Shown: piece by piece, positions 26,982-35,104 of the stretch | How the letters are laid out: every line of letters begins with the position of its first letter | Numbering within the stretch: position 1 is the stretch's first letter | NCBI RefSeq assembly: GCF_000315485.1 | Contig: NZ_JH992946.1 | Coordinates: forward strand, 1-64,000 | Length of the DNA: 64,000 nucleotides | DNA from: Bacteroides oleiciplenus YIT 12058 | GTDB taxonomy: Bacteria > Bacteroidota > Bacteroidia > Bacteroidales > Bacteroidaceae | Reading direction: 5' to 3' | Notes under the pieces: model-generated | What the model was told of the DNA's origin: nothing | Seen by the model: the letters and a program-made list of their open reading frames with translations, nothing else | Databases searched by the model: none | Made by a program: the position numbers and the translations under genes

Positions 26982-26992
26982 TTGTATGTATC

Positions 26993-27087
26993 CTTGTCAA
27001 AAATGTATGCTGTGTGTATTTTCCCTTTTTCTATCTATATCTGGCAAGAATGCGCACGTCTCGTTTAGAACTCATTGACTATATTTG
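26993..27087 (+). promoter_or_regulatory. Internal promoter before the GH2/GH88/GH28/PL8-GH78 gene series
   Basis: -7 box TATATTTG at 27080-27087, TGGC at 27042-27045 (38 before) and CTTGTCAAAAATGTAT at 26993-27008 (87 before). The two upstream elements are 49 bases apart, start to start, exactly as in both susC promoters. The leader would be about 24 bases. Confidence 0.55.
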
Positions 27088-27117
27088 CTTGCAGAAAAAA
27101 AATAAATAAAGAATAAG

Positions 27118-29817
27118 ATGAATAAACTATTGATTTTTTTGCTTTTGTTCCTGTCTCTCTCATATTCCGCACAGGGCAGTGATAAAAACTATGCAAAGAC
27201 AACCGATAGAATCTGGTTGGATTCGAAAGAAGTGCATCAGGGAGAATATACCTGGAAGATGATGAAAGTGGGAGACGTGAAAGCATCGGCTGAGGAAATT
27301 TCATCACTTGGGTATAATACGAGCAACTGGTTGCCGGCCATTGTTCCGGGAACGGTGCTTAATTCTCTTGTGTATAATAAGAAGTATCCTGAACCCTATT
27401 ACGGGCTAAATAATAAAATAGAATCCAATAAGATACCGGATATCTCAAAAGTAGGTCGTGAGTTTTATACTTACTGGTTCCGCACAGAATTTGAAGTCCC
27501 TGCTTCTTTCGCAGGGAAAAATATATGGTTGCAGCCTGACGGCATCAATTATCGGGCAGAAGTATGGGTAAATGGTAATTTGCTGAGTACAATCAATGGA
27601 ATGTTTGTCAATGATTACATTAATATAACCGACTTTGTGAAAGTAGGTAATAAGAATGTTCTTGCCGTCAGGGTTTATCCGGTAGATGTGCCGGGAACTA
27701 CTATGCCAAAGCCTTGGGGTGCTGTAGGTGAATTCCATAATGGAGGCAATGGAAACATTGGCTTAAATACTACCATGCTTATGAGCGTTGGATGGGATTT
27801 TACCTTTATGGATGGTATCCGTGACCGTAATACTGGTATCTGGAAAAGTATATCTATGTATACTACAGGGACATTGGCATTGCGTCATCCGTTTGTGAAG
27901 TCGGAACTACAAAAACCAGCGTATGATGTAGCTCATGAAACTATATCCGTTGAAGTGGTTAATCCGCTTAATTCGATGGATACGATCAGCGGAGTGATCA
28001 GAGGAGAGATCACGGGAGAGAATATTGTAGTGGAAAAACCTTTCCGTATATTGCGGGGTGAGGAGAAAATGGTGACTTTCACTCCGGAAGAGTTTCCTCA
28101 ACTTACTATCCGTAATCCACGCTTGTGGTGGCCGGTCAACAAAGGTCCTCAGAACTTGTATGAACTGAAATTGACCGTAAACGTAAAAGGTGCAGTTTGT
28201 GATTCTGTCAAGACACGATTTGGCATCCGTGAGATTACCTCTGATACAAATACTCCCGATAAATCGCGTGTATTTTACGTGAACGGTAAACGTATTTTTA
28301 TTCGTGGCACAAACTGGATTCCTGAGGGAATGTTGCGTACTTCGGATGAACGCACCTATGCTGAGTTGAGGTATACTCGTCAGGCAGGTATCAACTTAGT
28401 TCGTTTCTGGGGTGGTGGCATAGCCGAGTCTGATTATTTTTATCAACTTTGTGATGAACTGGGATTATTGATCTGGCAGGAGTTCTGGATGACGGGCGAT
28501 ACACGCCATCCGCAGGATAAGAGTGTATATCTGAATAATGTGGCATCTACCGTGAAACGTATCCGTAATCATCCGGCTCTGGCCTATTATGTAGCTTCGA
28601 ATGAGAGTTCCGAAGTTAGTGGTACACCTGAACTACTGAAACAACTTGATGGTACACGTGGCTATCAGATGCAATCGGAATGTGCAGGTGTGCATGATGG
28701 AAGTCCATATAAACAGGTGAATCCGATGCAGCATTATGAAAACACTGCTTCTGTGAGAGGTAGCCGTGTAGATGGGTTTAATCCGGAATATGGTGCTCCG
28801 ACACTTCCTACGGTAGAAATTCTCCGGGAAATGATGGACGAGAAAGATTTGTGGCCTATTAATAAAGAGGTTTGGGATTATCTGGATGGGAATGGATTCC
28901 ATCTGATGTCTACCATGTATACTGACTTGGTTAATAATTACGGGCAATCTTCTTCTATTGATGAGTTTGCACAAAAAGGCCAGTTTGTGGGTGCCATGAA
29001 CTCAAAAAGCATTTGGGAAGTATGGAACTATAATAAACTTGATTATGGTGACCGTTTCTGTTCCGGTTTACTATTCTGGTATCATAATTGTCCGGTGCGT
29101 CAGGTCTGTGCCCGCATGTGGGATTGGTCGTTGGAACCAACGGCTTCACTCTATCATACAGCTAATGCGTTGGAACCTTTGCATGCACAATTTGATTATC
29201 TAAAGAATACGGTGTCGGTGGTGAATGATTTCTATCAGGAATTTAAAGGGTATACAGTAGTGGCTCAGGTTTATGATATCAATAGTAAAAAGGTATTCGA
29301 AGAGTCTGAAAAAGTTGACCTTCCTTCGGATGGTGTGGCAAATGATGTATTGACCATTCGCTTTCCTGGAGATATCTCACAGGTACATTTCATTAAGTTG
29401 AGATTGAAAGATGAGAAAGGCAAGGAAGTCTCGTCCAATTTCTACTGGCGTTCCAATGATAAGTATGAAGGTAAGGAAACGCTGACTGGTCCTACTTCTT
29501 CAGGCTTTGAAACATTGTCTCAGTTGAAAAAGGCCAGATTGAATACTTCTTATAAGACAAGAAAGAGCGAAGGCAAGTATTTCGTAGAGGTTACAGTGAA
29601 GAATGTGTCTGGTTCTATCGCCTTTTTCAATCAGTTGCAGTTCCTTAATCAGGATTTGAAACCTATTCGCCCCTCTTTCTATACAGATAATTTCTTTTCT
29701 TTGATGCCGGGTGAGAGTAAATCTGTAGTTATCGAAACGAATGCTGAAAAGATAACTGAAGAGCCGGTGATAGTAGTAAAAGGATGGAATGTAGATCGTA
29801 AACAAATAAACAAATGA
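27118..29817 (+). CDS. GH2 family exo-glycosidase (beta-mannosidase / exo-glucosaminidase type)
   Basis: 899 residues with signal peptide (ends SYSAQG). Domain order is a sugar-binding jelly roll (WLPAIVPGTVLNSLV, EVWVNGNLL), immunoglobulin-like domain, TIM barrel (FIRGTNWIPEGML, INLVRFWGGGIAESDYFY), and beta-sandwiches. The likely acid/base is Glu 496 (VASNESSE) and the nucleophile Glu 557 (FNPEYGAP). It resembles the GH2 group that contains exo-beta-glucosaminidases and beta-mannosidases more than LacZ. Its stop codon overlaps the next start (ATGA), so it is co-translated with the second GH2. Exact sugar not assignable. Confidence 0.85.
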   Translation: MNKLLIFLLLFLSLSYSAQGSDKNYAKTTDRIWLDSKEVHQGEYTWKMMKVGDVKASAEEISSLGYNTSNWLPAIVPGTVLNSLVYNKKYPEPYYGLNNKIESNKIPDISKVGREFYTYWFRTEFEVPASFAGKNIWLQPDGINYRAEVWVNGNLLSTINGMFVNDYINITDFVKVGNKNVLAVRVYPVDVPGTTMPKPWGAVGEFHNGGNGNIGLNTTMLMSVGWDFTFMDGIRDRNTGIWKSISMYTTGTLALRHPFVKSELQKPAYDVAHETISVEVVNPLNSMDTISGVIRGEITGENIVVEKPFRILRGEEKMVTFTPEEFPQLTIRNPRLWWPVNKGPQNLYELKLTVNVKGAVCDSVKTRFGIREITSDTNTPDKSRVFYVNGKRIFIRGTNWIPEGMLRTSDERTYAELRYTRQAGINLVRFWGGGIAESDYFYQLCDELGLLIWQEFWMTGDTRHPQDKSVYLNNVASTVKRIRNHPALAYYVASNESSEVSGTPELLKQLDGTRGYQMQSECAGVHDGSPYKQVNPMQHYENTASVRGSRVDGFNPEYGAPTLPTVEILREMMDEKDLWPINKEVWDYLDGNGFHLMSTMYTDLVNNYGQSSSIDEFAQKGQFVGAMNSKSIWEVWNYNKLDYGDRFCSGLLFWYHNCPVRQVCARMWDWSLEPTASLYHTANALEPLHAQFDYLKNTVSVVNDFYQEFKGYTVVAQVYDINSKKVFEESEKVDLPSDGVANDVLTIRFPGDISQVHFIKLRLKDEKGKEVSSNFYWRSNDKYEGKETLTGPTSSGFETLSQLKKARLNTSYKTRKSEGKYFVEVTVKNVSGSIAFFNQLQFLNQDLKPIRPSFYTDNFFSLMPGESKSVVIETNAEKITEEPVIVVKGWNVDRKQINK

Positions 29818-32411
29818 ATACGAAAGTAAAGACAAGAACCTGGATAGCCTTATTGAATCTGTTATTTCTGTTTACAACAGTCAATGCACAACCTGTCCGT
29901 CAGTATCTGCACGAGGGATGGAACTTCCGGCAGGCGAGGGGTACTAATTGGTATGAAGCCACTGTTCCGGGAACGGTTCATACAGACCTGATGGATAACA
30001 AACTGATAGATGATCCTTTCTACAGGCTCAATGAGCGTGGTGTACAGTGGGTGGATAAAGAAGACTGGATTTACCGGACAACGTTTGAGGTAACCCCTGA
30101 ATTACTTGCAAAGAAGAATATTGTGCTACATTTTGAGGGACTGGATACTTATGCTGATGTAACATTGAACGGAAAGAAGATTCTTTCTGCTGATAATATG
30201 TTTTGCGAATGGCAGGCGGATGTTCGCTCTCTCTTAAAAGAGCATGGCAATGAGTTGCAGGTTTATTTGCATTCTCCCATTAAGATAGCTATGCCCAAAT
30301 GGGAAACTGTTCCTTTCCAGTATCGCAGTTCGAATGACCAGTCCGAGAATGGAGGATTGCTTAATCGCAAGGTCGGAGTGTTTGTTCGTAAAGCGGGTTA
30401 TCATTTTGGTTGGGACTGGGGACCTCGTTTGGTTACTTCGGGTATCTGGCGTTCTGTTAGTCTGGAAGCATGGGATGAGGCTCGTATTAATGATGTCTTT
30501 TATAACCAGCAGTCGGTGACAGCCCAGCAGGCCGTAGTGGATGTTACGGTGGAAGTGCTGGCCGATGAGGAGATAGAAGCAAAAGTGGCTGTGATTAATC
30601 ATACGGATAATCGTACCGAGTGCCAGAAATTGATTCGCTTGAATAAAGGCTTGAATAAGGTTCCGGTATCTTTTACGATGAAGAATCCCCGGTTATGGTG
30701 GACAAACGGTTTGGGCGAACCTTTCTTGTACAATTTTGCAACGACGCTGGAACTGGATGGTAAGCAAATAGATATTACAGAGGAAAAACTGGGTATCCGT
30801 TCATTGAAAGTGATAACGGCTCCTGACAAATATGGTGAAAGTTTTTATTTTGAACTAAATGGAAAACCTTTGTTTGCCAAAGGAGCGAATTACATTCCTT
30901 GTGATAACTTTCTGACACGTGTTACTGATTCCATTTATGAAAAAACAATCCGGGATGCAGTCAGTGCAAACATGAATATGCTACGCGTGTGGGGTGGCGG
31001 AGTTTATGAGAAAGATATCTTTTATGACTTGTGTGATAAATACGGCATTTTAATTTGGCAGGACTTTATGTTTGCGTGTAGCGTATTTCCTGCCGAGGGT
31101 GAATTGCTGGAAAATATCCGCAGGGAAGCCATTGATAATGTACGACGCTTGCGCAATCACAGTTGTATAGCTCTTTGGTGTGGGAATAATGAATGTCTCG
31201 ATGCCTGGTTCAACTGGAACTGGAAAAATACCTATGACAAACAGAATCCTGCTTATTCGGATATTATATGGAAACAATTCAAAGATCAGTATTTTGTGAC
31301 GTTGCCGGCTGTGGTAGAAGAGTTTCATCCGGGTGCTTGTTATCGTAAGTCATCTCCTTATTCTGATGATAAGGGAACGCGCAATCATACGGTGGGGGAT
31401 ATGCACTATTGGGAAGTCTGGCAAGGATTGAAACCTCTTTCTGAGTTCAATCATGAGCGGAGCCGTTTCTTCAGCGAGTATGGTTTTCAGTCATTCCCGG
31501 AATTTGAGTCAATCAAACGGTATGCACCTTTGCCTGAAGATTGGAAGCTGACTTCGGAAGTCATGATGTCGCATCAGCGAGGGGGAACAGCAGCTAATAA
31601 GCGTATCAATGATTTCCTTTTGTCGGAATACCGTCAACCGAAAGATTTCCGTTCGTTTACCTATATGAGCCAGCTTTTACAGGCTGATGCTATGAAAATG
31701 GCTATGGAGGCGCATCGGAGGGATATGCCCTATTGCATGGGGTCATTGGTATGGCAGCATAACGATTGCTGGCCGGTGGCATCCTGGTCAAGCCGCGACT
31801 ATTACGGACGTTGGAAGGCGCAGCATTACTTTACGGTAAAGTCTTTCGCAGACTTACTGGTATCGCCAATAGAAAAGGAAAACATTTTGCAGATTTATAT
31901 GGTATCAGATAGGCTAAAGAGCACTTCTGGTAAATTAACGGTCTGTGTGTTCAGATTGGATGGTAGCGGAGTAGTGAAAGAATTCAAGAAACAGATAACT
32001 GTTCCGGCTAATACAAGTACAGTTGTGTGGAAGGAAGCTGTGGACGAGTTATTGAATGGAGAGAAAAAAGAAGACGTCGTTGTACACGTTTTTTATAAGG
32101 ATAAGACAGGAACAGAGTATACTAATAATTATTTTTTGGCGAAGCAAAAGGATATGCATTATGCAGCAGCCCGGATTAATAAAGACTTTGTACCGACTGA
32201 AGGAGGTTATGAGGTAACTCTGTCTTGTGATGTGTTTGCAAGAGGCGTTTTCCTGTCGCTCCAAGAGGATATCGACAATTTCATATCCGACAATTATATG
32301 GATATTTTGCCTGGCAAACCGGTTACGGTTAAAGTGACTACTGAACTACCTTCGTTGCAGTTTGCCGAAAAATTGCAGGTTGCTTCTTTCTCGGATGCAG
32401 TGGAACAATAG
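29814..32411 (+). CDS. GH2 beta-mannosidase
   Basis: 865 residues with signal peptide (ends TVNAQ). The N-terminal domain has the beta-mannosidase opening (EGWNFRQARGTNWYEATVPGTVHTDL). The barrel shows FAKGANYIPCDNF, NMLRVWGGGVYE, acid/base Glu 460 in WCGNNECLDAW and nucleophile Glu 555 in FFSEYGFQSFP. Characterised BtMan2A of B. thetaiotaomicron, as I remember it, is about 864 residues with Glu 462 and Glu 555, so both length and catalytic positions agree closely. It would release terminal beta-linked mannose in the periplasm. It sits between another GH2 (4-base overlap) and GH88 (22-base gap). Confidence 0.9.
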   Translation: MNTKVKTRTWIALLNLLFLFTTVNAQPVRQYLHEGWNFRQARGTNWYEATVPGTVHTDLMDNKLIDDPFYRLNERGVQWVDKEDWIYRTTFEVTPELLAKKNIVLHFEGLDTYADVTLNGKKILSADNMFCEWQADVRSLLKEHGNELQVYLHSPIKIAMPKWETVPFQYRSSNDQSENGGLLNRKVGVFVRKAGYHFGWDWGPRLVTSGIWRSVSLEAWDEARINDVFYNQQSVTAQQAVVDVTVEVLADEEIEAKVAVINHTDNRTECQKLIRLNKGLNKVPVSFTMKNPRLWWTNGLGEPFLYNFATTLELDGKQIDITEEKLGIRSLKVITAPDKYGESFYFELNGKPLFAKGANYIPCDNFLTRVTDSIYEKTIRDAVSANMNMLRVWGGGVYEKDIFYDLCDKYGILIWQDFMFACSVFPAEGELLENIRREAIDNVRRLRNHSCIALWCGNNECLDAWFNWNWKNTYDKQNPAYSDIIWKQFKDQYFVTLPAVVEEFHPGACYRKSSPYSDDKGTRNHTVGDMHYWEVWQGLKPLSEFNHERSRFFSEYGFQSFPEFESIKRYAPLPEDWKLTSEVMMSHQRGGTAANKRINDFLLSEYRQPKDFRSFTYMSQLLQADAMKMAMEAHRRDMPYCMGSLVWQHNDCWPVASWSSRDYYGRWKAQHYFTVKSFADLLVSPIEKENILQIYMVSDRLKSTSGKLTVCVFRLDGSGVVKEFKKQITVPANTSTVVWKEAVDELLNGEKKEDVVVHVFYKDKTGTEYTNNYFLAKQKDMHYAAARINKDFVPTEGGYEVTLSCDVFARGVFLSLQEDIDNFISDNYMDILPGKPVTVKVTTELPSLQFAEKLQVASFSDAVEQ

Positions 32412-32433
32412 AATATGAATTTAAGATATAACC

Positions 32434-33624
32434 ATGAAAAAGAGTACATTATTGTTTGTTACGATTCTAATTAGTTTTTTTCCCTCCGGCGACTTATTCG
32501 CCAAGGGTAAGGTAAAAGTTGATAAAGCGTTAGAGCAGGCTGCTCGTCAGTATCTCTATATGAGGAGCGAACTGCAAGGAAGCAACCAGTTTCCTAAAAC
32601 GTATGACAAACACATGCAACGCTTGAAAACCAGTAATTCGGAATGGTGGTGCAGTGGCTTTTATCCCGGAACTCTGTTCTATCTATACGAGGATACAGGA
32701 AACAAGGAGTTATATGCTGAAGGAGTACGTATGTTGAAGTTGCTGGAACCGGAACAATACAACGTGAATACACATGACGTCGGTTTTATGATGTATTGCA
32801 GTTATGGCAATGCAAACCGCGTTGCTCCGAAACCTGAGTATAAAGATATTATGGTGAACAGCGCCCGTTCGTTGATTTCCCGTTTCAGTCCGGTGGTAGG
32901 CTGTATTAAATCCCATAATCGCAAGCCGGATGACTATGTCGTTATCATTGATAATATGATGAATCTGGAATTGCTTTTCTGGGCTACTCAAGCCACAGGA
33001 GACAGTACATTCTATGATATTGCTGTGAAACATGCCGATACAACTTTGAAGAATCATTTCCGGGCAGACAATAGTCTTTATCATGGACTGAATTATAACC
33101 CGGCAACCGGTGAAATAAAGCATTACCAAGGTGGACAGGGCTTTTCCGAAAAGTCAGCTTGGGCTCGTGGACAAGCTTGGGGATTATATGGCTATACAAT
33201 GATGTACCGTTTTACGAAAGACCGGAAATACCTTGAGCAAGCCATAAAGATAGCAGAATTTACGTTGAATCATCCTAATATGCCGAAAGACCTGATTCCT
33301 TACTGGGACTATAATGCTCCTGATATACCGAATGCCTTGCGTGATGCCTCTGCTGCAGCTATTAACTGTTCCGGACTGCTGGAATTGTCTCAGTATGTAT
33401 CCGGAGAACAGGCTGAGAAGTATTATAAGGCAGCCGAAAAAATGCTCCAGACATTATCCTCACCGGCGTATACGGCAGAGGAAGGAACTAACGGAGGATT
33501 CATCCTGAAACATTCGGTAGGCAATATTCCTTCCGGTACGGAAGTAGATGTGCCTTTAACCTATGCTGATTATTACTATGTAGAGGCGTTGTGCCGATAC
33601 AAATCCTTAAATGATAAACCCTAA
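32434..33624 (+). CDS. GH88 unsaturated glucuronyl hydrolase
   Basis: 396 residues with a signal peptide (ends DLFAK). GH88 enzymes remove the 4,5-unsaturated glucuronate that a lyase leaves at the non-reducing end. The two catalytic acids correspond to Asp 88 and Asp 149 of the Bacillus GL1 enzyme: here Asp 115 (NTHDVGFMMY) and Asp 173 (IDNMMNLELL). Other family features are WWCSGFYPG, the central KSAWARGQAWGLYGY and the C-terminal PLTYADYYYVEAL. Its presence links directly to the two PL8 lyase domains of the locus. Confidence 0.93.
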   Translation: MKKSTLLFVTILISFFPSGDLFAKGKVKVDKALEQAARQYLYMRSELQGSNQFPKTYDKHMQRLKTSNSEWWCSGFYPGTLFYLYEDTGNKELYAEGVRMLKLLEPEQYNVNTHDVGFMMYCSYGNANRVAPKPEYKDIMVNSARSLISRFSPVVGCIKSHNRKPDDYVVIIDNMMNLELLFWATQATGDSTFYDIAVKHADTTLKNHFRADNSLYHGLNYNPATGEIKHYQGGQGFSEKSAWARGQAWGLYGYTMMYRFTKDRKYLEQAIKIAEFTLNHPNMPKDLIPYWDYNAPDIPNALRDASAAAINCSGLLELSQYVSGEQAEKYYKAAEKMLQTLSSPAYTAEEGTNGGFILKHSVGNIPSGTEVDVPLTYADYYYVEALCRYKSLNDKP

Positions 33625-33636
33625 AACAATGATACC

Positions 33637-35100
33637 ATGATGAATAAATGTAATATAGTCTTGCTTGTAGTATCTTTGCTGTTTTCTTCTTCTCTTATAG
33701 CTGGAACAATTGATGTGACTAAACGTGGAGCTAAAGGAGATGGTGTAACGGATAATACAATTATTATACAGAAGGCCGTAGATGAATGTTCGAAGAAAGG
33801 AGGAGGAACCGTCTTGATACCATCCGGATCTTATTTGATACGCCCTATTGAACTGAAATCAAATGTGAACCTTCATCTGGATTTTGGCACTTTATTGTTG
33901 GGAAGTACACGTTTGTCGGATTATGATCATGCTTTTCCATTCAAGGACGGTACAATGAATCAGTCTTCCGGGCTTTTGTTTGCACGTGGACAGAAGAACA
34001 TCTCGATTACCGGATTCGGAACAATTGACGGACAAGGCGGAGATAAAGCTTTTCAATTTGGCAATGATGCGGATGGCGGACCGAAGCGCCCTAAGATAAT
34101 CTATTTTGTAGAGTGCCGCGATATCGTTGTGACCGATGTCACCCTCCGTAATTCTGCCTATTGGGTACAACATTATGAAAAATGTGAAGATGTAACTATC
34201 CGTGGTTTGAAAGTATTCAGTCATTGTAATTATAATAATGACGGGCTTGATATAGATGCTAAGAATGCGACTATATCCGATTGCTACATTGATGTGGAAG
34301 ATGATGCTATTTGTTTCAAGAGTGACCATCCGGAATTTTGCGAGAACATAACGGTTACGAATTGTGTAACAGCGAGCAATTGCAATGCAATCAAATTCGG
34401 TACTGCTTCTCATGGAGGATATCGGAACATCGCGGTTTCCAATTGTGTCGTTCGTCGGGCAGCGGAAGATAATATTCGTCATTGGAGTAAACAGCTTGAG
34501 CATATTTCTGCCGATGTTACCGTTATTTCGGGTGTTGCCATAGAAATGGTTGATGGAGGCATTATTGATGGCATCACCGTTTCCAATATTTCTATGCGCG
34601 ATGTCCAGACTCCTATATTCATCCGTTTGGGAGACAGAAATCGCACTTACCGGAAAGAAGGTGGTGTACTGAAGAATATAAATATCAGCAACATTGTAGC
34701 AACTGCCGAAAGCCTGATAGCTTGTTCTATAACCGGTGTGGAAACGAGCTGTGTAGAGAATGTTTCGATTAATAATGTGCAAATCAGCTATCCGGGAGGA
34801 GGGACTCTGGATATGATTAATAAGTCCGTTCCGGAGATGATAAAGAGCTACCCTGAGAATAGAATGTTTGGTAATACATTGCCGGCGGCAGGCTTTTATG
34901 TGCGCCATGCCAGGAATGTGAGGTTCAATAATGTACGTTTTGATGCGACTAAACCAGATGCACGTCCGTTGTTCTTTTTGGATGATGTTGTCGGGGCAGA
35001 ACTGAATCAGTGCAAGGGAGCAGCTCCTGCTGATGCGAAATTTATTCGTACAGTGCATAGCTCAGGGATAGTAGCTGATGGTAAGTATCTGGATAAATAG
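33637..35100 (+). CDS. GH28-like parallel beta-helix protein 2
   Basis: 487 residues with a signal peptide (ends LIAG). It opens with the pectate-lyase-3/GH28 pattern DVTKRGAKGDGVTDNTIIIQKAVDEC. Acid sites are NNDGLDI (Asp 202) and VEDDAICFKS (Asp 222/223). As in the first GH28-like protein, the GHG site is replaced, here by ASNCNAIKFG (247-254), with a His at 259 in TASHGGYRN; the last site reads FIRLGDRN. A periplasmic exo-acting role on a uronic acid or rhamnose link is plausible but unproven. It is 12 bases downstream of GH88 and 4 bases upstream of the fusion gene. Confidence 0.8.
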   Translation: MMNKCNIVLLVVSLLFSSSLIAGTIDVTKRGAKGDGVTDNTIIIQKAVDECSKKGGGTVLIPSGSYLIRPIELKSNVNLHLDFGTLLLGSTRLSDYDHAFPFKDGTMNQSSGLLFARGQKNISITGFGTIDGQGGDKAFQFGNDADGGPKRPKIIYFVECRDIVVTDVTLRNSAYWVQHYEKCEDVTIRGLKVFSHCNYNNDGLDIDAKNATISDCYIDVEDDAICFKSDHPEFCENITVTNCVTASNCNAIKFGTASHGGYRNIAVSNCVVRRAAEDNIRHWSKQLEHISADVTVISGVAIEMVDGGIIDGITVSNISMRDVQTPIFIRLGDRNRTYRKEGGVLKNINISNIVATAESLIACSITGVETSCVENVSINNVQISYPGGGTLDMINKSVPEMIKSYPENRMFGNTLPAAGFYVRHARNVRFNNVRFDATKPDARPLFFLDDVVGAELNQCKGAAPADAKFIRTVHSSGIVADGKYLDK

Positions 35101-35104
35101 GAGT

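Noticed and set aside
33892..35058. 388-codon open frame on the minus strand
   Set aside because: It lies fully antisense to the GH28-like gene 33637-35100, which has clear family motifs; the antisense frame has no recognisable domain.
25560..35100. Calling the locus a pectin (rhamnogalacturonan) PUL because of GH28 and GH78
   Set aside because: No PL1, PL9, PL11, GH105 or pectin esterases are present, both GH28-like proteins have altered sites, and the PL8/GH88 pair points to 4-linked glucuronate.
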